Shown here piece by piece: positions 19,189 to 30,300 of a DNA stretch of 64,000 nucleotides. The position numbers and the translations under genes are program-made. Within the stretch, counting starts at the first letter, position 1. Each line of letters starts with the position of its first letter. The notes under the pieces are model-generated. The model saw nothing but the letters and a program-made list of their open reading frames with translations, did not search any database and was not told the origin of the DNA. The DNA is from Rhizobacter sp. Root1221 (GTDB taxonomy: Bacteria; Pseudomonadota; Gammaproteobacteria; Burkholderiales; Burkholderiaceae_C), in NCBI RefSeq assembly GCF_001425785.1, contig NZ_LMDI01000028.1, forward strand, positions 1 through 64,000, written 5' to 3'.

Positions 19189-20128
19189 GCCGCGGATCCT
19201 TGGGCAGGTTGTCGTCGTCAGCCTGCGTGGCCTCGAGGGCGGGGCCGCCGTCTTCCTCTTCCTCGCCCGGGGGCAGGGCCCAGAAGAAGCGGTCGGGGAT
19301 CACGTTGCCCATGCCGGGGCGGAAGCCGGCGTCGAGCGACTGGTCGAGGAACGCGAGCGACTCACCCACGGCCGCGTGCAGTTCGGCGCCCGACGCGAGC
19401 AGCGCGGCCAGCGAGGCCGACAGGGTGTCGCCCGCGCCCACGAAGCTGACCTCGAAGCGCTCGAACTTCTCGCCGGTGATGGCGCCCTGCGGCGACGCGA
19501 GCACGTTGTCGAGGAACTGGTCGGGCAGCGGCACGCTCGTCACCAGCACGAAGCGGGTGCCATGTTCGGCGGCGGCCACGGCCAGCTCACGCGGGGACGC
19601 CGGCCGCTCGTTGCTCCACTCGGGGAGCAGGAAGTCGGTGAGCGTCTGGTGGCTGCCCACCAGCACCTCGGCCTGCGGCAGCACGAGTTCCCGGAACGCG
19701 TCGAGGTAGGCCTGTTGCTCGTCTTCCTCGACCCACGAGAGGTTGGGCATGTAGGCGACAAGCGGCACGTCCGGGTAGTCGGACAGCACTTCGGCGACCG
19801 CGCTGACACCCTCGGCGGAGCCCAGGAAGCCCACCTTCCAGGCGGCGATCGTGACATCCTCGAGGATGCTGCGGGCCTGCTCGACCACCACGTCGGCGTC
19901 GATGGTGCTGTGGTCGAACACCTCGGCGGTGTCGCGCAGCACGATGGAGGTCACCACGGGCAGCGCGTGCGCACCCATGGCGGCGATGGTGGCGATGTCG
20001 CCGGCCAGGCCACCCGCACCACTCGGGTCGGTGGCATTGAAGGTCATCACGCAGGCCGGGCCCACCCCTTCTTGTGAAGGGTCGATGGTGGGATCGGGTG
20101 AGGTAGCGTCAACGGTCATGAGGGGCAT
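19178..20128 (-). CDS. thiD: Hydroxymethylpyrimidine/phosphomethylpyrimidine kinase
   Basis: A 316-aa ribokinase-fold kinase of thiamine synthesis. [14 protein letters not shown] near the N terminus and [11 protein letters not shown] in the C-terminal third match the ThiD substrate and anion-hole motifs. Compared with E. coli ThiD (266 aa), it has an N-terminal extension of about 20 residues and an acidic C-terminal tail (EEEEDGG and beyond). Two in-frame starts, at 20128 and 20119, are possible; neither has a strong ribosome site, and the longer was kept. Other thi genes are absent nearby. It diverges from the rubredoxin gene. Confidence 0.9.
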   Translation of the reverse strand: MPLMTVDATSPDPTIDPSQEGVGPACVMTFNATDPSGAGGLAGDIATIAAMGAHALPVVTSIVLRDTAEVFDHSTIDADVVVEQARSILEDVTIAAWKVGFLGSAEGVSAVAEVLSDYPDVPLVAYMPNLSWVEEDEQQAYLDAFRELVLPQAEVLVGSHQTLTDFLLPEWSNERPASPRELAVAAAEHGTRFVLVTSVPLPDQFLDNVLASPQGAITGEKFERFEVSFVGAGDTLSASLAALLASGAELHAAVGESLAFLDQSLDAGFRPGMGNVIPDRFFWALPPGEEEEDGGPALEATQADDDNLPKDPRHVH

Positions 20129-20239
20129 CCGTCAGATGGGAGCGAAGGAGTGACCGGGTTCGCCGGGAACTTCTAGATAAATGTGAGGAAAGTGGCGTAT
20201 GTACCTAAAAACCATCGCATTTTTGGCATTTTGCGTGGC

Positions 20240-20245
20240 TACAAT
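20240..20245 (+). promoter_or_regulatory. Possible -10 element before rubredoxin and the Chp cluster
   Basis: TACAAT lies 57 bp upstream of the rubredoxin start inside an unusually AT-rich divergent gap. No good -35 hexamer sits at the usual distance; a TTGGCA at 20223 is too close (11 bp). The AT-rich composition and the position between divergent genes make a promoter here likely, but the exact element is uncertain. Confidence 0.35.
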
Positions 20246-20301
20246 CTTTCATCATTGTAGTGAGCTTGGTAAAGAATAACGTGAGTAAAGACGCGAGCAC
20301 G

Positions 20302-20466
20302 ATGCGGACTTGGATGTGCCTGATCTGTGGCTGGATCTATGACGAAGCCACGGGTGACCCCGAACACGACATTGCGCCCGGTACGCCATGGGACAAGGTT
20401 CCGATGAACTGGACCTGCCCGGAATGTGGCGCGCGCAAGGAAGACTTCGAAATGGTGCAAATCTGA
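20302..20466 (+). CDS. Rubredoxin
   Basis: A 54-aa iron protein carrying one Fe(Cys)4 centre through cysteines 6, 9, 39 and 42 (CLICG and CPECG). The sequence between them, with GWIYDE and APGTPW, is classic rubredoxin. Rubredoxins shuttle single electrons to partners such as alkane hydroxylase or oxygen-reducing enzymes; the partner is not identifiable here. The ATG at 20302 gives the standard N terminus; GTGs at 20281 and 20260 would add 7 and 14 atypical residues. It precedes the chemosensory genes in the same direction, an order also seen in other betaproteobacteria. Confidence 0.95.
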   Translation: MRTWMCLICGWIYDEATGDPEHDIAPGTPWDKVPMNWTCPECGARKEDFEMVQI

Positions 20467-20541
20467 GCCGTGCCCGGATCCCTGCGAGGACCGGGCCCGA
20501 AAAGGCTGACTTGCCCTGGCGGGCACTGAGGAGATTATCCG

Positions 20542-20931
20542 GTGAGCAATGAAGCCGCAGCAGGCATCAAGGTGCTGGTCATTGATGACAGCAACACCAT
20601 TCGGCGCAGCGCCGACATCTTTCTGAAGCAGGGTGGGTACAACGTCCTGCTGGCCGAGGATGGGTTTGACGCGCTCGCCAAGGTCAATGACCTGCATCCC
20701 GACCTGATCTTCTGCGACATCCTGATGCCGCGGTTGGATGGGTACCAGACTTGCGCGATCATCAAGCGCAACCCGACGTTCGCGGGTGTGCCGGTGATCA
20801 TGCTGTCCTCGAAGGACGGGCTGTTCGACAAGGCCCGTGGCCGCATGGTGGGCGCCGAGGCGTACCTGACCAAGCCCTTCACGAAAGACCAGTTGCTTCA
20901 GGCGGTCGAACAGTACCGCGTGAAGGCCTGA
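20542..20931 (+). CDS. pilG: Twitching-motility response regulator PilG
   Basis: A 129-aa single-domain receiver. The acidic pair D15/D16, phosphorylation site D59 (in CDILMP) and the KPF lysine near residue 111 are all present. In Pseudomonas, PilG takes phosphate from the ChpA kinase and promotes pilus extension through the PilB motor. The GTG start at 20542 has a strong GAGGAG upstream. It opens the pilG-pilH-pilI-pilJ-chpA run. PilG and PilH are distinguished by order and by the N-terminal extension here; the split is by analogy with Pseudomonas. Confidence 0.92.
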   Translation: MSNEAAAGIKVLVIDDSNTIRRSADIFLKQGGYNVLLAEDGFDALAKVNDLHPDLIFCDILMPRLDGYQTCAIIKRNPTFAGVPVIMLSSKDGLFDKARGRMVGAEAYLTKPFTKDQLLQAVEQYRVKA

Positions 20932-21008
20932 CGAAACACGAGGGCGGGGCCGAGCGGCCCGCCGCGCACGAGGGTGTGATCCGATCACACCACCAGATGG
21001 AGAACGAT

Positions 21009-21374
21009 ATGCCGATCAAGAAGATCCTGTTGGTAGACGATTCGAAGACGGAACTGCACTTCCTGTCCGACCTGCTGACCAAGCGCGGTTTTTCCGTGCG
21101 CACCGCCGAAGACGGCGAGGACGCCATGCGCCGCCTCGCCGAGGAAAAGCCCGACCTCATCCTGATGGACGTGGTCATGCCTGGCCAGAACGGCTTCCAG
21201 CTCACCCGCGCCATCACGCGCGACGCCCGGTTCACCGACGTCCCCGTGATCATGTGCACGAGCAAGAATCAGGAAACCGACCGCGTGTGGGGCATGCGCC
21301 AGGGTGCGCGCGACTACATCGTCAAGCCCGTCGATGCCGACGAATTGATGGCCAAGATCAAGGCCTTCGACTGA
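21009..21374 (+). CDS. pilH: Twitching-motility response regulator PilH
   Basis: A 121-aa receiver protein with D10/D11, phospho-acceptor D54 (in LMDVVMPG) and a KPV lysine near the end. In Pseudomonas, PilH acts opposite to PilG, either as a phosphate sink or by favouring retraction. The ATG at 21009 follows GGAGAA; an ATG four codons upstream in the same frame overlaps that ribosome site and is less likely. It is 77 bp after pilG. Confidence 0.93.
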   Translation: MPIKKILLVDDSKTELHFLSDLLTKRGFSVRTAEDGEDAMRRLAEEKPDLILMDVVMPGQNGFQLTRAITRDARFTDVPVIMCTSKNQETDRVWGMRQGARDYIVKPVDADELMAKIKAFD

Positions 21375-21421
21375 TCCGGTCCCGGAGAATGTCTCCCTTC
21401 TCGTTCCAGAGGCAGGTGTGA

Positions 21422-21940
21422 ATGGCCAATAAGGAAGCATTGCGCGAGCTGCAGACCCGCCTGGCCGATCGGCTGCGGGCAGCTCGAACGCAAGAGCGTG
21501 GCAAATCGTGGCTCGCCGTCGAAAGCGGTGGCCACGGTTTTCTGTTTCCGCTGCAGGAAGCCGGTGAAATCTTTCCGTTCGGGCCCACCGTGCCGGTGCC
21601 GTACACGAACCGGTGGTTCCTCGGTGTAGCCAACCTGCGGGGGCGGCTGCACGGGGTGGTCGACCTGGCGGGTTTCCTCGGCATCCGTGGCAATGACGCC
21701 GGCCGGGACCAATCCTGGTTCGTGGCGTTCAACACCACGCTGAACATCAATTCGGCGGTGCTGGTGGACCGGCTCGCCGGCCTGCGCAGCGCCGAGCAGC
21801 TCACGTTGCAGGCCGACGACGGCGAGGCCCGGCCCGCCTTCGTGGGCGGCCATTACCGCGACGAAGGCAACCGGCTGTGGCGCGAGTTGAACCTCGCCGT
21901 GCTGGCCAACGAAGCGGCATTTCTGAGAATCGCGGGCTGA
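21422..21940 (+). CDS. pilI: CheW-like adaptor PilI
   Basis: A 172-aa CheW-domain protein. The conserved WFLGVANLRGRLHGVVDLAGFL (broken here as WFLGVANLRGR and LHGVVDLAGFLG, about residues 63-87) is the adaptor core that links PilJ receptors to the ChpA kinase. No catalytic residues are expected. The gene sits 47 bp after pilH and 66 bp before pilJ, in the canonical order. Confidence 0.92.
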   Translation: MANKEALRELQTRLADRLRAARTQERGKSWLAVESGGHGFLFPLQEAGEIFPFGPTVPVPYTNRWFLGVANLRGRLHGVVDLAGFLGIRGNDAGRDQSWFVAFNTTLNINSAVLVDRLAGLRSAEQLTLQADDGEARPAFVGGHYRDEGNRLWRELNLAVLANEAAFLRIAG

Positions 21941-22006
21941 GCGCCAAGAGCGCGCAGACCATCCGACTGTGTTAGTGGTACCGAGATAAGACGGAACGAG
22001 GAACTT

Positions 22007-24301
22007 ATGAGCTTCCTGGACAAAATCAAAGGCAAGGGCAAGGATGGCGCCGACCTGCCACTCAACGACGTGATCGCGCTCGACGTGCCCGCCCATGACG
22101 AAACCATGCCTGCAGCGGCCGACCCGCGTGCCAACGCGCCCACGGCCCACATGGACTCCTCGATCATCACCGAGGCGGCTCCGTCGGAGCTCGCCGATTT
22201 CGCCGACACGCGCATGCCGCCCTCCGATGGCCAGTCGGGCTCGGGCTCGGGTCTGCCGCTCATCGGCGACCGGCCCGTCGGCACGCAGCAGCGCCTGCTC
22301 GTCGGCATGGTGCTCGCGGGCCTCGCCGGCCTGCTGGTCACCGCCGGTGCCGCCATCTACTCGGCCACCAAGGGTGCCGCCCAGGTGGGTGCCTCCGGTC
22401 AGGCGCTGATGCAGTCGCAGCGGCTGGCGAAGTCGGTGTCGCAGGCCCTGATCGGCAGCGCGGCCGCCTTCCCGGAAGTGAAGGAAAGTACGGAAGTGCT
22501 GGCGCACAACGTGCGCGGTCTCTCCACCGGCGACGGCGACCTGAATGCCGCCCCGGGCTCGGTGCAGACCGAACTGGCGCCGCTGCTGCCGCTGGTCGAC
22601 GCCGCTGAAAAGAACGCGAAGACCGTGCTGGGCCAGCAACAGATCCTGACGCAGGTGGGTCAGGCGCTCCGCGCCATCAACCGCCAGTCGTCCGACTTGC
22701 TGGAAATCGCCGAAACGGTGTCGTCGCTGAAGCTGCAGCAAGACGCCTCGTCCGCTGAAATCTCCGCCGTGGGCCAGCTCGTGATGCTGACCCAGCGCAT
22801 CGGCAAGTCCGCCAACGAATTCCTGACCATGGAAGGCGTGAGCCCGGAAGCCGTGTTCCTGCTCGGCAAGGACTTGAACTCCTTCAAGGAAATCGCCGAC
22901 GGCCTGCTGGCCGGCAACCAGGAACTCCGCCTGCCCGGCACGAAGGAACCGCAGACCAAGGAACGCCTGACCGCGCTGCTCGCCCTGTACGAAGAGACCC
23001 GCGTCCAGGCCGGCTCCATTCTGGGCAACCTGCAGGGCCTGGTGTCGGCCCGTGAAGCGCAGGCCGCCATCATCAAGGACAGCGAACCGCTGCGAATCGG
23101 CCTCGAGAAGGTCCAGGCGGGCCTTGGCGATGCCACCGGCTTCAGCACGGTCTCGCTGCTGCTCCTGGTCCTGTCGGCCCTGGTGCTTGGCGCCGGCGGC
23201 TACGGCCTGGTGTCCCTCTCGCTGCGCGACCAGCGCCAACGTGCGGCACTTGCCGAAACGCAACGACTCGAAGCCGAACGCCAGGAACAGGAAGCCAAGC
23301 GCGTCAACGACGCCAACCAGGCCGCCATTTTGCGTTTGATGAACGAACTGCAGACGGTTGCTGAAGGTGACTTGACCCAACAGGCCACGGTGACGGAAGA
23401 CATCACGGGCGCCATCGCCGACTCGGTGAACTACACCGTGGAAGAACTTCGCACGCTGGTGTCGCAGGTGCAAGGCACGGTAGGCCGGGTGACCGAAACC
23501 ACGCAGCAGGTGGAAGCCACCTCGACCGAACTGCTCGCCGCCTCCGACGAACAGCTGCGCGAAATTCGCGAAACCGGCGAGTCGGTGCTCCAGATGGCGA
23601 ACCGAATCAACGACGTGTCCGCACAAGCCCAGCAGACCGCCCAGGTGGCCCGCCAATCGCTGCAGGCCGCCGAATCCGGTCTGACCGCGGTGCAGAACAC
23701 CATCGGCGGTATGAACTCCATCCGCGACCACATCCAGGAAACCTCCAAGCGCATCAAGCGGCTGGGTGAGTCGTCGCAGGAGATTGGTGAAATCACCGAG
23801 CTGATCTCGGACATTACCGAACAGACCAACGTGCTGGCACTGAACGCCGCCATCCAGGCCGCTTCGGCTGGTGAAGCAGGCCGAGGCTTCTCGGTGGTTG
23901 CGGAAGAAGTGCAGCGGCTCGCAGAACGCTCCGGCGACGCCACGCGGCAGATCGCGGCCCTGGTGAAGACCATTCAGACCGACACGCAGGATGCGGTGGG
24001 CGCCATGGAACGGTCCACGCAAGGGGTGGTCGAAGGTACCCGGCTGTCTGACGCGGCCGGTAGCGCACTGGGTGACATCGACCGCGTGTCGCGCCAGCTT
24101 GCTGACCTGATCGGACAGATTTCCCACCAGGCGCTCCGCGAAGCCGAATCGGCGAACGTGGTGGCGGCCAACATCCAGCACATTTTTGCCGTGACGGAAC
24201 AGACCGGTGAAGGTACCCGGTCCACCGCCCAGATGGTGCGAGAACTGTCCCGTACCGCCGAAGAACTGAAGCAATCGGTCGCCCGATTCAAGATCGACTG
24301 A
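22007..24301 (+). CDS. pilJ: Type IV pilus methyl-accepting chemoreceptor PilJ
   Basis: A 764-aa membrane receptor. Two transmembrane helices (about 97-118 and 379-405) enclose a periplasmic PilJ-type sensor region. A HAMP-like segment and long coiled-coil signalling domain follow, with the hairpin tip [20 protein letters not shown] and [18 protein letters not shown]. Pseudomonas PilJ is about 680 aa with its first helix close to the N terminus; this one has roughly 95 extra cytoplasmic residues before helix 1, acidic and serine/glycine-rich. It signals to ChpA through PilI. No methyltransferase gene lies next to it. Confidence 0.93.
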   Translation: MSFLDKIKGKGKDGADLPLNDVIALDVPAHDETMPAAADPRANAPTAHMDSSIITEAAPSELADFADTRMPPSDGQSGSGSGLPLIGDRPVGTQQRLLVGMVLAGLAGLLVTAGAAIYSATKGAAQVGASGQALMQSQRLAKSVSQALIGSAAAFPEVKESTEVLAHNVRGLSTGDGDLNAAPGSVQTELAPLLPLVDAAEKNAKTVLGQQQILTQVGQALRAINRQSSDLLEIAETVSSLKLQQDASSAEISAVGQLVMLTQRIGKSANEFLTMEGVSPEAVFLLGKDLNSFKEIADGLLAGNQELRLPGTKEPQTKERLTALLALYEETRVQAGSILGNLQGLVSAREAQAAIIKDSEPLRIGLEKVQAGLGDATGFSTVSLLLLVLSALVLGAGGYGLVSLSLRDQRQRAALAETQRLEAERQEQEAKRVNDANQAAILRLMNELQTVAEGDLTQQATVTEDITGAIADSVNYTVEELRTLVSQVQGTVGRVTETTQQVEATSTELLAASDEQLREIRETGESVLQMANRINDVSAQAQQTAQVARQSLQAAESGLTAVQNTIGGMNSIRDHIQETSKRIKRLGESSQEIGEITELISDITEQTNVLALNAAIQAASAGEAGRGFSVVAEEVQRLAERSGDATRQIAALVKTIQTDTQDAVGAMERSTQGVVEGTRLSDAAGSALGDIDRVSRQLADLIGQISHQALREAESANVVAANIQHIFAVTEQTGEGTRSTAQMVRELSRTAEELKQSVARFKID

Positions 24302-24386
24302 CCGGTCATGACGCCGCGGCCCCTGGCCGCGGCCCAGACCCGACGCCACCCGTCACCGGATCGAACGCCCCAGCACGCAGGCCACG

Positions 24387-27300
24387 ATGAGCGACAACCA
24401 AAGCGAAACCACCGACGACCTGAGCGCCTTGGCGTGGGTGCAGGAAGAACTGCGCCGCTCCCTGGAAGCTGCCCACAAGGCCCTGCGCCGGTTCGTCAAG
24501 GATGCCGAGGCCGTGAGCGGCTCCGACGTCGACGCCGTCGACCCGGCCGTGTTGCGCACCGCGCACCAGCAGATCCACCAAGGGGTGGGCGCGCTCGAAC
24601 TCGTGGGCCTGCCGGCCGTCGCGAGCGTGCTTCGTGCCAGCGAAGCGGCGGTCAAGCGCTTCGTGCTGAAACCCCAGAAAATGACGTCGGCCGATGTCGA
24701 CGTCATCGAGCAGACCTCGTTCGCGCTGCTCGACTACCTGCAGCGCCTGCTCGCGGGCAAGCCGATGTCGGCGCTCGCGCTGTTCCCGCGTTACCGCGAT
24801 GTGCAGGCCGTCGCGGGAGCCGACCGGGTTCACCCGGCCGACCTATGGAGCTACGACTGGCGCTGGCGTGAAGTGCCGAGCGAGCCGGGGGTCACCCCGC
24901 GTCCCGCCGATGCTGCCGCCCGCACGGAGATGGAGCAGCAGATGCTGCTGCTGATGCGCGGCCAGCAGACCACCGCCGCCTCCCGCATGAGCGACTTGTG
25001 TGCCGGCCTGGGTGCCGGTGCCGGCGACCTGGCTGCGGCCACGCTGTGGAAACTCGCGGCCGGATTTTTCCAGGGCCAGGCCATGGGCCTGCTCCACGCC
25101 GACGTGTTCGGCAAGCGCGTGACGTCGCGCCTGCTCGCCCAGCTGCGCATCTTCGAGCGCGGTGAAACGGAAGTGTCCGAGCGCCTCGCACAAGACCTGC
25201 TGTTCTTCTGCGCCCAGTGCGCCTTGCCCACCGACGGCCGCACCGCGTTGCGTGTGACGCTGGCCCGTGATGCATACGAACTGACCGACTACGTGCCGGT
25301 CGACTACGAAGTGAGCCGCCTCGGCCGCTTCGACCCCGCCTGGATCGCCCAGGCGAAAAAGCGCGTCTCGAGCGCGAAGGATGCCTGGTCCGGCGTGGCC
25401 GGTGGTGAAATGCACCGCCTCGGTGGGCTGTCCGAGCAGTTCTCGCTCGTGGGCGATTCGCTGCGCCGCCTCTACCCGAGCGGCGAGGTGCTCGCCGACC
25501 AGCTGCAGCAGGCCATCGTGGCCACGCAACAAAGCGGCGCCGCACCGCCGACCCCGCTCGCGATGGAAGTGGCCACGAGCGTGCTGTACCTCGAGTCGTC
25601 GCTCGAAGACACCGATTTCGACCACCCCGAGCAGGCCCAGCGCGTGCGCCGCCTCGCGCAGCGCATCGCCAACGTGCGTGCGGGCCAGACGCCCGACCCG
25701 CTCGAGGCGTGGATGGAAGAGCTCTACCGCCGTGTTTCCGACCGCCAGACCATGGGCAGCGTCGTGCAGGAACTGCGGTCGTCGCTTGCCGAGATCGAAA
25801 AGCACATCGACACCTTCTTCCGCAAACCCGACGACCGCGCGCCGCTCGTGCCGGTGCCGGGCCAGCTGTCGTCCATGCGTGGCGTGATGTCCGTGCTGGG
25901 CATGGAGCAGGCCACGCAGGCGCTGATCCGCATGCGGGGTGACGTCGAAGGCCTGATCAGCGGCGATGCCGACCCGCAGCAGTCCATCCAGTCCGGCACG
26001 TTCGATCGCCTGGCCGGCAACCTCGGTGCCCTCGGTTTCCTGATCGACATGCTCGGTGCGCAGCCGCACGTCGCCAAGTCGCTGTTCGTGTTCGATGCCG
26101 CCTCCGGCATGCTGAGCCCGCTGATGGGCCGCAGCGCTGCCGCGCGCAGCGCCACGAATCTCGCGGTGCCGAAGGCACCCGCGGTCGAGACGCGTGTCAT
26201 CGAACACGCCCAGGCCCTGGCCGAAGCCGCGGTGAGCGAGCGCAAGCCGCTCGACGAACTGTCGAGCGACCTGGAACGCCTGCAGCACGAAGCCGAGGCC
26301 GCCGACCAATCCGGCCTCGTGGCCACCATCGAGGAAGCCCAGCACAAGATCGAACATGCCCATGGCCTGGCCGAAGTGACCGAGGCGCGCGAGCAGCTTT
26401 CCGAAGCCCTCAACGAATTCGTCATCACCGCCGGCGACGCCGTGGGCCTCGACCCGCTCCCGTTGCCCACGCCCGTGGTGGCACCGGTGATGGCACCCGT
26501 TGCCGCGCCGGCGCCGGTGCCGGCGCCCGCGCCCGCGCCCGCGGCGGGCGCCGACCTGGCCGACGACCCCGAGATGCGCGAGATCTTCCTCGAGGAAGCG
26601 CGCGAGAAGGTGGGCGAAGCCCGCGATTCGCTGGCCCAGCTGACCGCGTCGCCGTCCGACGTCGAACAGCTCACCGCCGTTCGCCGCGCGTTCCACACCT
26701 TCAAGGGCAGCTCGCGCATGGTGGGGCTGAAGGAATTCGGCGACGCCTCGTGGGCTTGCGAACAGCTGTACAACACGTGGCTCGCCGGCCAGGATCCGGC
26801 CTCGCCCGCGTTGCTCGACTTCTCCCACAAGGCGCTGGACTACCTCGCCGACTGGATCGAGGCCATCGCCAACCAGGCGGCCGCCGGTTACCGTGCCGCG
26901 CCGCTGGTGCAGGCCGCTGAAGCGTTCAGCCGCGGTGAAGCGGTGAGCAGCATCTCGGCGCCGCCGGCCGAAGCGGCCAACGTGCCGCTGATGACCCTCG
27001 CGTTCGAGTCGCCCGTGGCCGAGGCGCCGGCTCAGGTTTCCACGCCGGAACCTGTTGTGGCGCCTGTTGCCGAGCTGCACGCCGAACTGCCGGATTCCCC
27101 GGCCCTGCCCGAACTCACCTTCGACCTCGACCTGGGTGCCTTCGACGAACAGGCCGTGCCGGCCACCGCCGCCGTGCCCACGGCCGATGCGCTGGACCTG
27201 CCCGCCGTCGACCTCACCGCCGGCCTGCCGGCGGAAGAGGCCGTGCTGCCTCACCTCGACCCGCTCATGGCCGGTGATGGCGACGCGCTGCCCACGGCCG

Positions 27301-30300
27301 AGTCCGTCGAGATGATCGAGCTCGACCTCGACGACAGCTTCTTCGCCGACGTCCAGGCGCCCGTCCCCTCGGCCACGGCCGAACTGCCCACGCTCATCGA
27401 ACCGGTCCAGCCGGTGGCACCGGCGCAGGCCCTGGAAGCGGTCGGCGCCATCGAGACCGCCCGTGCACCCGAGGTGCCGGCCATTCCCGAGACGCTCGAT
27501 CTCTCGTTCGACGAACCGGTGCTGCCCGACGTCGCCGAGGTGGCCGAGATCGCCGAAGAACCGGCGCCGTTCAACGACGACGACCAGGTCCGCATCGTCG
27601 GTCCGCTGCGCATCAGCATCCCGCTGTTCAACATCTACCTGAACGAAGCCGACGAGCTCTCGCGCAAGCTCACCACGGAAGTGGCCGAATGGGCGATGGA
27701 ACTGCACCGCCCCGTGGGCGAGGTGCCCATTGCGCAGGCGCATTCGCTGGCCGGCAGCTCGGCCACGGTCGGTTTCGCCGACCTGTCGCAGCTCGCCCGC
27801 ACGCTGGAACACGCGCTGATGCGCTCGCAGGCCATTGGCCAGGGCACGCCGGAAGAAGGTCGCCTGTTCGTCGACGCGGCCGAGGAAGTTCGCCGGTTGT
27901 TGCACCAGTTCGCAGCCGGTTTCCTGAAGGCCCCGGCGCCCGAACTGCTGGCACGCCTGGCCGAACATGAGCTGTCGTCGGCCCGTCGCCTCGAGGAAGT
28001 GAATGCCGCGGTGGACGCCCGCCAGCCGGTGGAAGACGACCTGCCGCTGGCCGTTGCCGAACCCGAGCTGCTCGACGAGGCCCCGCCGGCCCCGGACATG
28101 CCGGTGATGGACACCCGCCCGGGCGCGCTCGACGCCGTCGCCGAATCGGCACCCGAGCCCGAACCCGAGGTGCCGGCACCCACGCCGGAACCGGTCGTGG
28201 CACAGGCCCCGGTCGCTCCCGTGCCCACCGCCGAGGCGCGCGAATCCTCGTTCGGTGCCTTGCCCGAACCGGGCGAACTGGGCCAGGCCGAGTTCAAGGC
28301 GTTCACGCCGCTGCCGGTGGGTGCCCCGGTGGCGTCTTCCGCGCCGTTCCGTGCCGACTCGTCCGATGAAGACGACCAGGACATCGACGCCGTCGACGCG
28401 GTCGACGCCGAGTTGTTCCCGATCTTCGAGGAAGAAGCGGAAGAACTGCTGCCGCAGCTGTCTTCCGCGCTGCGCGACTGGACTCGCCAGCCCGAGAACA
28501 ACGCCCACGCCGCGTCGTGCATGCGCACGTTGCACACGCTCAAGGGCGGTGCCCGCCTGGCGGGTGCCATGCGCCTGGGTGAGCTGGCGCACCGCCTCGA
28601 AACGGCCATCGAACACCTGCTGCAGGCCGAACACGCCTCTGCGGCGGAAGTGGAGCGCCTCGAGTCGCGTGCCGACGCCCTGACCGCCAACTTCGACGCA
28701 CTGAAGTCGCGTGACGCCGAGGCGTATGCCGAAGCGGTGGAGACGTTCGACCCGTTGGCTCCGGTCGCACCAGTGGCGCCTGTGGAGGCCGCGCCTGTCG
28801 CACCGGCCCTGGCGCTGGAAGACATCCCGGCGCTGCCGGTGATCGAACCGTCGTCGGTGCTCAACTACGCCCTGCCGGCCGACCTGCCGGTCGAGGCACC
28901 CGTGCCTGCACCGGCACCGGCCGCGGCGTCGTCCACCGAGATCGACTGGTCGCGCTTTGCCCAAAGCACCCCCGACGCGGACGCGACCACGCACCAGCCC
29001 ATGGCTGCTGCCAACGCGGCCGTGCGTGTGCGCGGTCCGCTGCTCGAACGCATGGTGAACCAGGCCGGTGAGGTCAGCATCACCCGGTCGCGGATCGAGG
29101 CCGAAGTGGGCAACATCCGCGGGTCGCTCGGCGATCTGACGGACAACCTGGAACGCCTGCGCCAGCAGCTGCGCGACATCGAATTCCAGGCCGAGACGCA
29201 GATGATCTCGCGCCAGGAGGCCGCCAAGGCCGCGCACGAAACGTTCGATCCGCTCGAGTCCGACCGTTTCACGCGCTTCCAGGAACTCACCCGCATGATG
29301 GCCGAGTCGGTGAACGACGTGGCCACGGTGCAGCGCACGCTGCAACGCACGCTGGAAACCACGGAAGACGAACTCGCTGCCCAGGCCCGCCTGACCCGCG
29401 ACCTGCAGGACGACCTGCTCCGTACCCGGATGGTCGAATTCGAAAGCCAGTCCGACCGCCTGTACCGGGTCGTGCGCCAGGCTGCCAAGGAAACCGGCAA
29501 GCAGGTGCGGCTCGACATCATCGGTGGCTCCATCGAAATCGACCGCGGCGTGCTCGACCGGATGACGCCGGCCTTCGAACACCTGTTGCGCAACTGCGTG
29601 ACCCACGGTATCGAGGCCCCCGAGGTGCGCACCGCGGCGGGCAAGGACGCCGCCGGCAGCATCGTCGTGGTGCTGCGCCAGGAAGGCAACGAAGTGGGCG
29701 TCGAGTTCCGTGACGACGGCGCCGGCCTGAACCTGCAGCGCATCCGTGCCAAGGCCGAGAAGATGGGCCTCATTGCCCCGGGCAGCGAACACAGCGACGG
29801 CGAACTGGCCAACCTGATCTTCATGCCGGGTTTCTCCACCGCCGAGACGGTGACCGAACTGGCCGGCCGCGGCGTGGGCATGGACGTGGTCCGGTCCGAA
29901 GTGAACGCCATGGGTGGCCGCATCGAAACCGCTACGGCGGCAGGGCAGGGCACCGGCTTCACGCTCGTGCTGCCGCTCACCACCGCGGTGACGCAGGTCG
30001 TGATGCTTCGTTGCGGCGACAGCGTCGTGGCCGTGCCAGCCACGCTCATCGAGATCGTGCGCCGCCTGTCCACGCCAGAAATCGAGCAGGCCTACCAGGC
30101 CGGCAGCTACACGCTCGCCGACCGCTCCATGCTGTTCTTCTGGTTCGGTGCGCTGCTCCAGCAGGCGCCGGTCAGCTTGGAGACGGGCCGCACGCGGCCG
30201 GTCGTGGTGGTGCGAAGTGCGCAACAACGCATCGCGCTCCACGTCGACGAAGTGCTGGGCACGCAGGAAGTGGTCGTGAAGAACCTGGGGCCGCAACTGT

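Noticed and set aside
20472-20496. GCCCGG/CCGGGC hairpin after the rubredoxin gene
   Set aside because: Stem is short with a bulge and has no T-run; too weak to list as a terminator.
21314-24349. Minus-strand open frame of about 1011 codons opposite pilI and pilJ
   Set aside because: Antisense to clear receptor and adaptor genes; composition typical of a codon-bias shadow.
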